Below are positions 1-8,511 of a stretch of DNA of 56,997 nt, piece after piece. The stretch is from Candidatus Jorgensenbacteria bacterium GWA1_54_12 (GTDB taxonomy: Bacteria > Patescibacteriota > Minisyncoccia > UBA6257 > GWB1-50-10). Position numbers and translations under genes: made by a program. Under the pieces are notes generated by a model. It was not told the origin of the DNA. It saw only the letters and a program-made list of their open reading frames with translations, and ran no database searches. The stretch spans positions 1 through 56,997 of the forward strand of contig MFKH01000006.1 of the NCBI GenBank assembly GCA_001779505.1, given 5' to 3'. Each line of letters begins with the position of its first letter. Position 1 is the first letter of the stretch.

Positions 1-46
1 AAGGTTGTTACGGCAACAGTACAGGGATATTATTAACGAGGAATAA

Positions 47-131
47 GGAGGCGTACCAGAGTGGTCTAATGGAACAGCTTGGAAAGCTGTGGTCCGCAAG
101 GGCCCCGGAGGTTCGAATCCTCCCGCCTCCG
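47..131 (+). tRNA. tRNA-Ser (anticodon GGA)
   Basis: The 7-bp acceptor stem pairs GGAGGCG (47-53) with CGCCTCC (124-130), followed by discriminator G131. The anticodon stem is 74-78 with 86-90, and the loop TTGGAAA places GGA at 81-83. The variable arm is long, as expected of a class II serine tRNA. CCA is not encoded. An SDR gene starts only 15 bases after the tRNA end, so the two are probably on one transcript. Confidence 0.96.
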
Positions 132-146
132 CATAATAATCCAGAT

Positions 147-821
147 ATGAACTTGAAAGAAAAAGTAGTCGTCATTACGGGAGGAACTAAAGGCCTGGGT
201 AGAGCCCTTGCCGAGATTTTCCGGGAAAGAGGCGCTCAAGTGATTGTAGGCGCCAATCTCATTAAGGATGTGGAAGACCAAGGCAATATCTTGACGGTGC
301 GGGCAGATGTTACGAATGAAGCTGACGTGGTTCGCCTCGCCGAAGAAGTCATCAAGAAATTCGGTCGCATTGACGTTTGGGTCAACAACGCAGGTATCTG
401 GCTGGCGCACGCTCCAATTGAAGAAATGGATATGAAGCGCGTGCACGATATGATTGAAGTAAATCTTTTCGGGACTATGTACGGCTCAAAGGCGGCGCTC
501 ATTCAGATGCGAAAGCAGGGTTCAGGAACGATTGTGAATATTCTTTCAACGAGCGCTCTTCAAGGCAGAGCCTATTCTTCCGGGTATGGAGCCAGTAAAT
601 TTGCGGCAATGGGTTTTACCAAGTCCTTAAGAAAAGAGGTTGAGGAAACGAACATTAAGATATTGGCCATCTATCCCGGCGGTATGCGAACAAATCTTTT
701 TGACGAACAGCGACCCGAGGATTACGGCGAATATATGGACCCGAAAGAGGTAGCGGAAAAAATTGTGGCAAATCTTGAGGGTGATAATCCTCAAGAAGAA
801 CTCATTATCAAACGAGCTTGA
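147..821 (+). CDS. short-chain dehydrogenase/reductase (SDR family)
   Basis: This 224-residue protein is a classical SDR oxidoreductase that would use NAD(P)H on an unknown carbonyl or alcohol substrate. Visible motifs are the nucleotide-binding TGGTKGLG (residues 11-18), NNAG (80-83), a catalytic Ser near 134 and YGASK with Tyr147 and Lys151. I chose ATG 147 because the frame upstream of it runs through tRNA-Ser and the Rossmann fold begins right after MNLKEK. There is no Shine-Dalgarno site; the gene follows the tRNA by 15 bases and may be translated from an RNA freed by tRNA 3' processing. The family is clear, the substrate cannot be read from sequence. Confidence 0.9.
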   Translation: MNLKEKVVVITGGTKGLGRALAEIFRERGAQVIVGANLIKDVEDQGNILTVRADVTNEADVVRLAEEVIKKFGRIDVWVNNAGIWLAHAPIEEMDMKRVHDMIEVNLFGTMYGSKAALIQMRKQGSGTIVNILSTSALQGRAYSSGYGASKFAAMGFTKSLRKEVEETNIKILAIYPGGMRTNLFDEQRPEDYGEYMDPKEVAEKIVANLEGDNPQEELIIKRA

Positions 822-989
822 TAAATTTTTGAACCCCACCCTCTTCGTCTTCACATGCCATAGCGAGCTTCGGCGGACACAAAAAGTACCTAACACTATT
901 CCTTCACATTCTTCATTTGCGATATGGCAAATTTAATCTACTAGTAGTCATGGCAACCATAAATCCTAAGCTGAAAGCATGAAATTTTG
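822..989. other. intergenic spacer with an antisense T-arm-like fragment
   Basis: No open reading frame or terminator is evident. Around 829-845 the plus strand reads TTTGAACCCCACCCTC, whose complement resembles a tRNA T-arm (GGGTGGGGTTCAAA). A pairing segment, GAGCTTCGGCGGA, lies around 863-877. A similar antisense T-arm scrap occurs in the hairpin array after tRNA-Leu at about 15 kb. It may be a decayed tRNA-derived repeat. Confidence 0.35.
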
Positions 990-995
990 TATAAT
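990..995 (+). promoter_or_regulatory. -10 box TATAAT placed for a leaderless mRNA
   Basis: A consensus TATAAT ends 6 bases before the ATG at 1002, so transcription would start at or beside the start codon. No good -35 is seen at 16-18 bases. There is no Shine-Dalgarno site. The same geometry recurs at many genes in the window. Confidence 0.7.
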
Positions 996-1001
996 AAACA
1001 C

Positions 1002-2126
1002 ATGAGCACGGTTCATTCCATAAATCGAGAGAACCTGCGAATAGCCCGTGAGAACATGGGATTGGATGCAAAGTCCGCATCCAAAAAGATATCGCAGTCA
1101 AGCAAAAATCTCGTAGTTGAATGGGAAAACGGTGGATTGTTGCCGTCATGGTCACAAGTCGAAAAGCTGGCGAAACTGTACAACGTACCCGAGCTACTCT
1201 TTTTCTCGAACGAGCTACTCCAAAAGAACAAAATGATACCAGACTACCGGGTTGGTATCAACGACGAAAACGATGAGCAGGTCAAAAAACTAATCAACCT
1301 TGTCATCTCGCGTCAGAAATGGTTGGAAAAGTTTTTGAAGTCCGAGGGGTATACAAAAAATCGACTACAGGGTAGTGGTAGTAACATCCGTACGCCAAAA
1401 GAACTTGCCCGTTTCATTTCTGAAAAGCTTGGTATAAACCTTTCTGACATCAAGGAACTGACGCGCCGTAAGGATGCGCTGAATTACCTAATCGAGAAGG
1501 CAGAAAGTCGAGGTATTTTTGTAGGAAAAACGGTGTCATATCATCGACTTGAAGCTGACAATCTGCGAGGGCTTTTCATTTCTAACGACTATTGTCCGTT
1601 CATTGTACTCAATAGACGCGATGCGCTATCAGCACAGATTTTCTCGTTTGTGCATGAACTAGCGCACTTCTTCCGCAAAAGCGACGCCGTTTCAAACTCT
1701 CTTGAGTTTAGAAGTACTGTCCGGAATGTGAGTCCGGAGGAAATCTTTTGCAACAAGGTGGCTGTGGAGCTCCTGCTTCCCGAACAGGACTTCACGAAAG
1801 ATTTTTATAGCAAGACGGACATAGTTAGTATCTCGGAAACCTGTAAGGTCAGTCAGTTATCTATCTTCTATCGCTTGAAAGAACTCGAGAAGATTCGTCT
1901 AGAGATACAGGATGAGCTCGAAAAACAAATCCGGCGAGAAACTGAGGAGAATCTTCGCGTGAAAGCGGAAAAGGATAAGGCGAGAGAGGGCGGAAATTAT
2001 ACGAACTCGATGAAGAATTCCAACGGTTCGCTGTTTAACCGAATAATCCACGCCTCGTATCTTGAAAATAAAATCGGCTATGTGGAAGCGTCAAACTTGC
2101 TCAGATTCTCTCCAGAAATGATATGA
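1002..2126 (+). CDS. XRE-family HTH / ImmA-IrrE metallopeptidase, antitoxin of a PIN toxin
   Basis: The 374-residue protein joins an N-terminal Cro/CI-type helix-turn-helix (about 8-65, with a KSASKKI-type helix) to a C-terminal M78 zinc peptidase domain. The zinc site is HELAH (218-222), and the third ligand lies in the EEIFCNKVAVELLLP segment (246-260). A basic, helical tail follows. ATG 1002 is preferred over TTG 987 because the -10 box covers 990-995. The stop overlaps the next start (ATGA), so the pair is co-translated. HTH-ImmA proteins next to DUF4411 PIN proteins are a known toxin-antitoxin arrangement, with this protein as the DNA-binding antitoxin and autoregulator (inference). Confidence 0.88.
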   Translation: MSTVHSINRENLRIARENMGLDAKSASKKISQSSKNLVVEWENGGLLPSWSQVEKLAKLYNVPELLFFSNELLQKNKMIPDYRVGINDENDEQVKKLINLVISRQKWLEKFLKSEGYTKNRLQGSGSNIRTPKELARFISEKLGINLSDIKELTRRKDALNYLIEKAESRGIFVGKTVSYHRLEADNLRGLFISNDYCPFIVLNRRDALSAQIFSFVHELAHFFRKSDAVSNSLEFRSTVRNVSPEEIFCNKVAVELLLPEQDFTKDFYSKTDIVSISETCKVSQLSIFYRLKELEKIRLEIQDELEKQIRRETEENLRVKAEKDKAREGGNYTNSMKNSNGSLFNRIIHASYLENKIGYVEASNLLRFSPEMI

Positions 2127-2611
2127 ACGAGGCCGAAGACAAAACAGTATATGTACTAGACACCAATACGCTGATCCAGTTTTCGGTATGGCTCCCAATT
2201 GACCTCAACAAGAACTTTTGGGCGAAGTTTGAAGAGGCATTAGAAAACGGAGAATGGGTATTGCTTGACGTTATGGTCGGTGAAATCAGATTCGGAAATG
2301 ACGGTCTAAAAAAATGGTGCGAAGCGCAGAAAAAGAAGGGACTGATACGCAGCATTGATGACTCGCACAGAGAGCGTGGAGCTGAAATCAACAACAAGTA
2401 CAAAATGATTGATGAGACGACCGGTAAATCGGCCGGGGACATGTATCTCATCGCATACGCCGAAGCCAACAAACTGACAGTATTTTCGCGCGAAGCGCCA
2501 CGAAAGAATAGGGACGATTTGCACAAAATACCGGATGTGTGCAAGGTGTTAAACGTACCGATTGTCTACCGACCGAAAGAATTCCTTGAAGCGATTGGAT
2601 ACAAAAACTAG
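2123..2611 (+). CDS. DUF4411-type PIN-domain toxin
   Basis: This 162-residue protein starts with YVLDTNTLI, the first acidic motif of PIN ribonucleases (Asp13), and keeps an internal Glu54 in MVGEIRF and Asp106 in SAGDMYLIAYA, which complete the metal-binding acidic set. PIN toxins cleave RNA, often tRNA or rRNA. It overlaps the upstream antitoxin by 4 bases. DUF4411 assignment rests on overall pattern and on the ImmA/IrrE partner. No second copy is seen in the window. Confidence 0.82.
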   Translation: MNEAEDKTVYVLDTNTLIQFSVWLPIDLNKNFWAKFEEALENGEWVLLDVMVGEIRFGNDGLKKWCEAQKKKGLIRSIDDSHRERGAEINNKYKMIDETTGKSAGDMYLIAYAEANKLTVFSREAPRKNRDDLHKIPDVCKVLNVPIVYRPKEFLEAIGYKN

Positions 2612-2673
2612 AAAACAAGTCACGTCGATTTCCCGCAGAATGATTTGAGCAAAGTTTAGCATTTCATCACTTT

Positions 2674-3321
2674 ATGCCAAAACTTCCGAATCTCCGGAGA
2701 CAAAGAATAATCTATGTCGCGCTGTCGATTCTTTTCCTCTCCACACTTACAACTATGGGCCTATATGGTTCTCCATTTAAAAAGATTGACATGGGCTTTT
2801 ACGAGGACGGCAAACACTTGTATGAACCACTCGCCACACAAACTCTTGTCGCTGAAATACTAAATATCCCTCCACGAATCCTTACTTACACCATTCATTT
2901 TAGCTACGAGCCGCAAAACAGTTGTTCACAGCCGGAAGAATATCAAACGTTCGTGAGATTAAGTGTAAACGAGGATGAACCCTTTGCTGAATATGCGTCT
3001 AGGGCATTTAATGAAAAGTCTTGTTATTTTGATTTCACTGAAATGCCTCAACACCACAAAGAGTGGTACTATTTTTGCTTAAAAGGGCCCGGTACAATAA
3101 GTTTTCCCTACCCGGCTGATAGGTCAATTTCTTTTTCCTCAATACTTATGAGTAATGGAACCTGCCCACTAGAAAACGAGATAATGCAAAATAGAGATTT
3201 AAAATTCTACGCCACCCCATCATTAAGAGAATGGGCTATTGGATGGGTTGGAGTATCCTTGGTTTGGGTTTTAATTATGGGTGGTTTTCTTACAATAAGA
3301 GAATATATTCGCAAGGGTTAA
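2674..3321 (+). CDS. bitopic membrane protein of unknown function
   Basis: The 215-residue protein has a basic N-terminus (RRQR) and a hydrophobic segment at about 13-31, a long extracytoplasmic middle with five Cys and many aromatic residues, and a second hydrophobic segment at about 188-207 followed by REYIRKG. It would sit in the membrane with a soluble loop outside. I do not recognise a family. Its base composition is visibly richer in A+T than the genes from 7 kb onward, which suggests a different origin. Confidence 0.7.
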   Translation: MPKLPNLRRQRIIYVALSILFLSTLTTMGLYGSPFKKIDMGFYEDGKHLYEPLATQTLVAEILNIPPRILTYTIHFSYEPQNSCSQPEEYQTFVRLSVNEDEPFAEYASRAFNEKSCYFDFTEMPQHHKEWYYFCLKGPGTISFPYPADRSISFSSILMSNGTCPLENEIMQNRDLKFYATPSLREWAIGWVGVSLVWVLIMGGFLTIREYIRKG

Positions 3322-3339
3322 GAATGATTACATATAGCC

Positions 3340-3723
3340 ATGAAAACCATCCTCGTTGATGCAGTAGATACCTTCGTCATTGAGGGCGAAGGTATTTTCA
3401 AGGAAATGCATGATTTGCTTGAAACATTTCCGAACAGGAAAATCATCCTGACGGGGGCTAATGACGAACAGTTCAAGGAATTCGGCCTGGACAAAATGCC
3501 CTATGAAGTTTTTACGCTCAAACATAATCCCGAAAAAACCGACCCGAGATACTACGAAACGATGCTTGCGCATTTCGGTTTGAGCAAAGACGACGTCGTT
3601 TACTTTGAGCACAATCCAAACGCGGTAAAAAGCGCCGAGTCGGTCGGCATCACGTCATATCATTACGACCCGGAGAAGAAGGACTTGGTTGCGCTCAAGG
3701 ATTTCTTAACAGAGAATCTTTAA
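3340..3723 (+). CDS. degenerate HAD-like hydrolase
   Basis: The 127-residue protein has the HAD layout: an N-terminal beta strand ILVDAVDTF where the DxD nucleophile motif should be, ILTGAN as motif II and VVYFEHNPNAVKSAESVGI as motif IV. The Asp spacing at the nucleophile (DAVD instead of DxD) and EHN instead of the usual DD in motif IV suggest that phosphatase activity is altered or lost. The gene ends 2 bases before the hydrolase gene, so the two are probably one operon. Confidence 0.7.
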   Translation: MKTILVDAVDTFVIEGEGIFKEMHDLLETFPNRKIILTGANDEQFKEFGLDKMPYEVFTLKHNPEKTDPRYYETMLAHFGLSKDDVVYFEHNPNAVKSAESVGITSYHYDPEKKDLVALKDFLTENL

Positions 3724-3725
3724 AT

Positions 3726-4472
3726 ATGCCCGAGAACATAAAGACAAAAAGTTTTGATTTAGCGGTATATGCAAAAGGCGACCAGGGCTCTCCGAAATTC
3801 GCAATTATTGTGCCTGGGAGATTAGACACTAAAGATTATGTTCATAACACCAGTTTAGTCGATTTCTTGGCAAACAAAGGTTACTTCGCGTTGTCTTTTG
3901 ACCCACCCGGCACTTGGGAAAGTCCCGGAGACATTGAACTTTATACAACTACAAACTGCTTGAAGGCCGTAGACGAACTTATTGAATATTTTGGGAGCAA
4001 GCCAACATTAGTTGCTGGCCACAGTAGGGGAGGGACTATTGCAATGTTAGCGGGGCCGAAAAATCCCGCCATCACCCACTTCATTTCCATTTTTTCCTAT
4101 TACGGGGAGCCGAGCGACCCCGAAGAAGAAAGGATTATTGATGGAAAAGTAATGAGTTACAGAGATTTGCCGCCCGGAAACACAAAGACGAAAGAGCAAA
4201 AAGAATTTGGTTTACCGCTCAATTATTTTGAAGACGGAAAACGATATAATGCTCTGCCTGGTTTGAAAAACTGCACCAAGCCAAAATTATTTTTTTATGG
4301 CGTAGAAGATGATATGAACGACCCCGAAGATGTAAAGAAAGCATACGAGGTTGCCACAGAACCGAAAATGATACACCCGCTAAACTCCGACCATGATTAT
4401 CGGTATCATCCGGAAATAATTGAAGAAGTTAATAAAGTTGTAGGATTATTCCTAGATAAATATCCTCTATAA
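3726..4472 (+). CDS. alpha/beta-fold hydrolase
   Basis: The 248-residue protein shows the serine-hydrolase elbow GHSRGG with Ser100, an oxyanion region VPGRLD near 29-34, an acid candidate in the GVEDDMNDPED segment and a C-terminal His in LNSDHDY. This fits a serine esterase or peptidase of the alpha/beta-hydrolase fold. The substrate is unknown. It lies in a tight run with the HAD-like gene upstream and the MFS transporter 10 bases downstream. Like the 2674 gene, it is relatively rich in A+T. Confidence 0.85.
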   Translation: MPENIKTKSFDLAVYAKGDQGSPKFAIIVPGRLDTKDYVHNTSLVDFLANKGYFALSFDPPGTWESPGDIELYTTTNCLKAVDELIEYFGSKPTLVAGHSRGGTIAMLAGPKNPAITHFISIFSYYGEPSDPEEERIIDGKVMSYRDLPPGNTKTKEQKEFGLPLNYFEDGKRYNALPGLKNCTKPKLFFYGVEDDMNDPEDVKKAYEVATEPKMIHPLNSDHDYRYHPEIIEEVNKVVGLFLDKYPL

Positions 4473-4482
4473 AAGTCACCTT

Positions 4483-5739
4483 ATGGATAAAGAACTTACC
4501 CCAAATCAGCGTAAGCTTTCAAGAACATACCTTGTCTACAGAGCACTTACGGGCCTGTGGTTCGTGAGCGCTGTCTGGCTTTATTTTTACCGCTTGTTCA
4601 TCACTGACCAGCAAGTTGGGATTCTTGACGGCTTTGCATTCGCAATCGGTCTCATTGCGGAAGTTCCATCGGGCGCATTGGCGGACAGATTCGGAAGGGA
4701 CAAGATGGTTAAACTGGGGCAGCTCTTGGCCGGAAGCGGCTTTCTCATACAAGCATTCGGGAGCAACTTCGTACCGTTTTTCGTCGGGCAGGCAATTATG
4801 ATGATTGGCGTCTCTTTCGTGTCCGGTGCCGACGAAGCACTGTTTTTTGAAAAACTTAACTTCAACCGCGCGTCCGTGAATTGGAGAAAACTGATGACGC
4901 GCGGCTCACAGGTCACGTTGGCTGCCGCGTTGGTCGCGACCATTGCCGGAGGGTTGCTGAACGGAATCAATCCGCGTATTCCGTGGGCGCTCACTGGTTT
5001 AGCGCTCATAAGTTCAATTTTCATCATGTGGTCAATCAAAGACACCCGTCCGGAAAAGACCAAACGAAGGGTTTCCATTGAGCTGCGGGAACATCTTATA
5101 AGCATCAAGGAAGGGTTTGCCCAATTCCTCACGCCGAAATTGCGCCTATACGTGCCAATCATTATCGCGGTACAGGGTCTCTTTTACACATTCGGCTGGG
5201 GACTGTTGCGCTTGATTTTGCTCGACCGCTTCCACTTCAGTCCATTTTTGGGCTCGGTTGCGATAGCGACGAGCGGCCTTGTAACCGTCGGCATTTTGGC
5301 AGTGATGCACAAATACGCAGAGAAAATAAGCGAGAGACGCGTGCTCGCCTTGATTTCGCTCACAGCCGCCGCGAGTTTGCTCTTGTCAATCGCAGACATC
5401 GGGATGTGGGGGTATGTCGTCATCCTTATCCTCTACGCGGGGGAACGCACTCTCTATCCCTTTATGAGCGAAGTTCTCAATAATCGGATTGAAGAACGTC
5501 AGCGGGCGACTGTTTTGTCCGTTGCTTCGTTTTTATATACGTTGCCATACGTCGCATTGGCTCCAATCATCGGTTCTTTGAGCACTCGCGGTCATCTTGA
5601 ATATTTTCTGATTGTCTGGGCGTTTCTGATTTTTACATCCGTCGTGCTGTATCTTTTATTCAAAAAGAAAGATACCTTTGTGAGTATGACAAAAAAAGAA
5701 ACGGAGGTGGAAACGCGCGTGCCGGAAATTTCTACCTAG
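4483..5739 (+). CDS. major facilitator superfamily transporter
   Basis: The 418-residue protein has about 12 hydrophobic segments and the MFS motif A between helices 2 and 3, GALADRFGRDKM (about 64-75). It is full length for MFS. The substrate cannot be named; many CPR relatives are annotated as drug or sugar efflux proteins. The charged tail (KKKDTF to the end) is cytoplasmic. It sits 4 bases upstream of the tag gene. Confidence 0.88.
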   Translation: MDKELTPNQRKLSRTYLVYRALTGLWFVSAVWLYFYRLFITDQQVGILDGFAFAIGLIAEVPSGALADRFGRDKMVKLGQLLAGSGFLIQAFGSNFVPFFVGQAIMMIGVSFVSGADEALFFEKLNFNRASVNWRKLMTRGSQVTLAAALVATIAGGLLNGINPRIPWALTGLALISSIFIMWSIKDTRPEKTKRRVSIELREHLISIKEGFAQFLTPKLRLYVPIIIAVQGLFYTFGWGLLRLILLDRFHFSPFLGSVAIATSGLVTVGILAVMHKYAEKISERRVLALISLTAAASLLLSIADIGMWGYVVILILYAGERTLYPFMSEVLNNRIEERQRATVLSVASFLYTLPYVALAPIIGSLSTRGHLEYFLIVWAFLIFTSVVLYLLFKKKDTFVSMTKKETEVETRVPEIST

Positions 5740-5742
5740 CGA

Positions 5743-6315
5743 ATGAAAACCGTTAAGCGCTGCCCGTGGCCCACGGAAAACGACCCACTCTACCTTGCGT
5801 ATCACGACAGGGAGTGGGGAGTTCCCGTGCACAACGACAAAATATTGTATGAATTTCTGGTGCTTGAGGCATTTCAGGCAGGGCTTTCGTGGCGGACGGT
5901 TCTCTACAAGCGCAAAAACTTCAAAAAGGCATTTGCTGGATTTGACCCAAGGAAAGTGGCGAAGTTTACGAAACGGGATGTGAACCGTTTATTGAAAGAT
6001 GCCGGAATCATACGCAACAAGGCAAAGATAGAAGCGGCGATAAATAATGCAAAAAAGTTTCTGGAAGTGCAGAAAGAATTCGGAAGTTTCTCAAAATACC
6101 AGTGGCAGTTTGTGGGAGGCAAGCCGATAGTGCACAAAATCAGAACCCTGAAAGATTATCCGGTGAAAATAAAAGAGGCGGACGTGATGGCGGGGGACAT
6201 GAAGCGGAGAGGGTTCAAATTTCTCGGCCCGACCGTTCTCTACGCTCACATGCAAGCAGTCGGCATGGTAAACGACCACATAGTGGATTGCTTCAGATAT
6301 AGGGAACTCATATAA
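5743..6315 (+). CDS. tag: DNA-3-methyladenine glycosylase I
   Basis: This protein removes 3-methyladenine from alkylated DNA to start base-excision repair. At 190 residues it matches the family. The zinc-snap ligands are present: Cys7 and His21 near the N-terminus and the C-terminal pair in HIVDC. The YHDREWG motif (20-26) and FQAGLSW carry the substrate pocket. The start is the first ATG, 4 bases after the MFS stop, which indicates co-transcription. Confidence 0.95.
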   Translation: MKTVKRCPWPTENDPLYLAYHDREWGVPVHNDKILYEFLVLEAFQAGLSWRTVLYKRKNFKKAFAGFDPRKVAKFTKRDVNRLLKDAGIIRNKAKIEAAINNAKKFLEVQKEFGSFSKYQWQFVGGKPIVHKIRTLKDYPVKIKEADVMAGDMKRRGFKFLGPTVLYAHMQAVGMVNDHIVDCFRYRELI

Positions 6316-6326
6316 TATACGCACAC

Positions 6327-6941
6327 ATGCGTCCGCGCGCCATCAATCTCAAGCATTATTTTCTCGGCGACATTAATCCGGTCATTCGGTTTCTTGTCAT
6401 TTCCGACACGGTAATTCTCGGAGCGTCCGGCTTGCTCGGCCCGATATTCGCACTTTTCATAGAGGAATTTATCCAGGGAGGAAATGAGGCGGTTGCCGGT
6501 CTTGCGGCGAGCATCTATCTCTTTACCCGGAGTGTGTTCCAAATTCCCATCGCGCACCTCATAGACAAAATCAGGGGGGAGAAAGACGATTTTTGGTTCA
6601 TGTTCGTATTCTCCATTCTCATGGCAGTCACGCCGCTCTCGTATCTTTTTATCAACACACCACTCGAACTGTACATTGTGGAGTTTTTTCTCGGCCTGTT
6701 TTCCGCGTTCACATACCCCACGTTCATGGCAACCTTCACTCGCCACATAGACCGCGAAAAAGAAGGTACTGAATGGGGCGTGTACTTTACGCTTACCGGC
6801 CTGACGAGCGCGCTCCTCGCCGCCATCGGCGGTTTCGTTGCGGCGGTTGAAGGGTTCCACATTCTTATTATCGCTGTCGTCTTTTTATCGGTTATAGGCG
6901 CCTTTCTTCTCTTGCCTATAAGGCCTTACATCAGGTCTTGA
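6327..6941 (+). CDS. half-size MFS-like membrane protein
   Basis: This 204-residue protein has about six hydrophobic helices and an MFS motif A-like loop HLIDKIRGEKDDF between helices 2 and 3. It ends after one six-helix bundle, and no second half follows in any frame. It therefore looks like a naturally half-size MFS protein that might homodimerise, not a frameshifted remnant. A TATAAT box at 6311-6316 precedes the ATG by 10 bases. The gene ends exactly where the promoter of the next unit begins. Confidence 0.75.
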   Translation: MRPRAINLKHYFLGDINPVIRFLVISDTVILGASGLLGPIFALFIEEFIQGGNEAVAGLAASIYLFTRSVFQIPIAHLIDKIRGEKDDFWFMFVFSILMAVTPLSYLFINTPLELYIVEFFLGLFSAFTYPTFMATFTRHIDREKEGTEWGVYFTLTGLTSALLAAIGGFVAAVEGFHILIIAVVFLSVIGAFLLLPIRPYIRS

Positions 6942-6966
6942 CTGTTCGGCGCTTTCGTGCTAATCT
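6938..6966 (+). promoter_or_regulatory. sigma70-type promoter of the 7001 gene
   Basis: TTGACT (6938-6943) and TAATCT (6961-6966) are separated by 17 bases. The gene downstream also has a strong ribosome binding site, AGAGGAGGT at 6987-6995, 5 bases before ATG 7001, and an intrinsic terminator. This is a complete stand-alone unit. Confidence 0.75.
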
Positions 6967-7000
6967 AGGCGCTGTACTATATCAACAGAGGAGGTCTGTC

Positions 7001-7693
7001 ATGACGATTCTAGGCCCATGTCCGAACTGTGGCGTGGAAGATTCCTTGCTAGTCATAAATGGGGGAGCCGCCTGCGGGAACTGCAGAAGAATCTGGACTG
7101 ACTGGCACTACGCGGTAGAGGTATCGGGGCGGAACGGCGCGAGGCTCATCCCGGTTTCCGTGCTCACAACCAAAACGAGTGTCGGCTTGGAACTGCCGGC
7201 ATTCGTATCGTGCGAAGGCCTTGTGGAAGAAGTCCTGCGCCACGCGCTCATCACGAACTTTCACCTGCACGGATGCGAGAACAGGGGAGTTGCGGGCGTC
7301 ATGAGGATGGGCGGGGGATTTCTCCCGGTGAGGTTCTACGGCAGAACGGACATGCTGGGAATCGGCGACAACCAGCTCTTCCACGACAACGACGCATCCC
7401 AGGAAGTGCTCGTCTGGTACGCGAAGATGCTGGCAATCCTGTTCCGGGACGAGCTCGTCGTGGACGGCTGGAGTTACGGGCGCGGAAAGATTCTCCGGCT
7501 CGCCCGCGAAGACCCGTTCTACGAGGAGAAAACCAAGTTCCTTCTGTGGCTTACTCTTTCTCTCACGAGGGAGCGGAAGGGCGAGAGGTTCGCGACACGA
7601 GTCCTTGCTCGGGCTGGAGCGTCAAAGCTCCTGCCCGCGAGGGAACGAAAGTTCCTCGCGATAGACCTTCACGCGACTAACTGCGGACGTTAG
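7001..7693 (+). CDS. zinc-ribbon protein of unknown function
   Basis: The start is set by the Shine-Dalgarno AGAGGAGGT at 6987-6995. The 230-residue product begins with a zinc-ribbon-like CPNC...CGNC pair (Cys7, Cys10 and a second CxxC near 26-29), followed by a mixed alpha/beta region with CEGLVEEVLRHA, FRDELVVDG and a basic C-terminal third (SLTRERKGERF). I do not recognise the family. It is isolated, with its own promoter and terminator, and richer in G+C than the preceding cluster. A nucleic-acid-binding role is possible from the ribbon and basic tail, but that is inference. Confidence 0.75.
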   Translation: MTILGPCPNCGVEDSLLVINGGAACGNCRRIWTDWHYAVEVSGRNGARLIPVSVLTTKTSVGLELPAFVSCEGLVEEVLRHALITNFHLHGCENRGVAGVMRMGGGFLPVRFYGRTDMLGIGDNQLFHDNDASQEVLVWYAKMLAILFRDELVVDGWSYGRGKILRLAREDPFYEEKTKFLLWLTLSLTRERKGERFATRVLARAGASKLLPARERKFLAIDLHATNCGR

Positions 7694-7708
7694 TCGACTG
7701 GCCCACAT

Positions 7709-7734
7709 GGCCCCGGATGTACCCGGGGCCTTTT
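7709..7734 (+). terminator. intrinsic terminator after the 7001 gene
   Basis: GGCCCCGG (7709-7716) pairs with CCGGGGCC (7723-7730) around a 6-base loop, followed by TTTT. Confidence 0.9.
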
Positions 7735-7761
7735 ATTTTCTTTATGCTACAATTTCCGCAT

Positions 7762-8511
7762 ATGCCGCACGACTGGAAAATCATCATATTTGACCTTGAT
7801 GGAACGCTTACCGAAAGCAAAGCACCGCTTCAAGACGATATGGGAACGCTTCTTTGCAAGCTTCTCTCCGCGAAGAAAATTGCCGTCATGGGCGGCGGGA
7901 ATTACGGCCAGTTCACCGAACAATTTCTCAACCGTTTCAATTGCTCCGAAAAATTATTAGCAAACCTTCTTGTTCTTCCCACGTCCGGCGCAAGCATGTA
8001 TCGCCGCCATAGCGGCGCGTGGGAAGAAACGTACCGCCTTCTCTTAAGCAACGAAGAAAAGAAAGAAATCAATCGCGCATTTGAAGAGGTGTTCCGCGAT
8101 ATGGGCTACGAATCACCGGGCACCACATATGGCGACGTGATAGAAGACCGGGGAACGCAGATAACGTTCTCTGCCCTTGGACAAAAGGCGCCTCTTGCTG
8201 AGAAAGAAAAATGGCATCGTGAGCGCGATGTGCGCCCTGCACTCCGCGCCGCACTTCAGGCACGCCTTCCGAGTTTCACCGTCACGTCTGGCGGCCTCAC
8301 TTCAATTGATGCAACAAAGAAAGGAATTGATAAGGGATACGGCGTGGAGCAAGCCGTGAGCGAGTTTGGCGCAACACTAAAAGATGCTGTTTTTGTCGGC
8401 GACGCGCTTTTTGAAGGAGGGAATGATTATGCCGTCGTGCGGACGGGTATAGACACGGTGGCTGTTTCGGGATCGGAAGAAACAAAGCGATTCATCAACT
8501 CTCTCCAATGA
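7762..8511 (+). CDS. HAD-IIB phosphatase, phosphomannomutase-like
   Basis: The 249-residue protein starts IIIFDLDGTL with the HAD nucleophile Asp, and ends with a motif IV GDALFEGGNDY typical of the HAD-IIB/eukaryotic-type phosphomannomutase group. ATG 7762 follows an extended -10 TGCTACAAT (TACAAT 7748-7753), so the mRNA is predicted leaderless. The stop overlaps the murD-murC start (ATGA), tying it to cell-wall synthesis. A sugar phosphatase or mutase role is inferred; which sugar is not known. Confidence 0.82.
   Translation: MPHDWKIIIFDLDGTLTESKAPLQDDMGTLLCKLLSAKKIAVMGGGNYGQFTEQFLNRFNCSEKLLANLLVLPTSGASMYRRHSGAWEETYRLLLSNEEKKEINRAFEEVFRDMGYESPGTTYGDVIEDRGTQITFSALGQKAPLAEKEKWHRERDVRPALRAALQARLPSFTVTSGGLTSIDATKKGIDKGYGVEQAVSEFGATLKDAVFVGDALFEGGNDYAVVRTGIDTVAVSGSEETKRFINSLQ

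Noticed and set aside
69..146. Longer N-terminus of the SDR from ATG 69
   Set aside because: It would be read through tRNA-Ser; the Rossmann fold starts at ATG 147.
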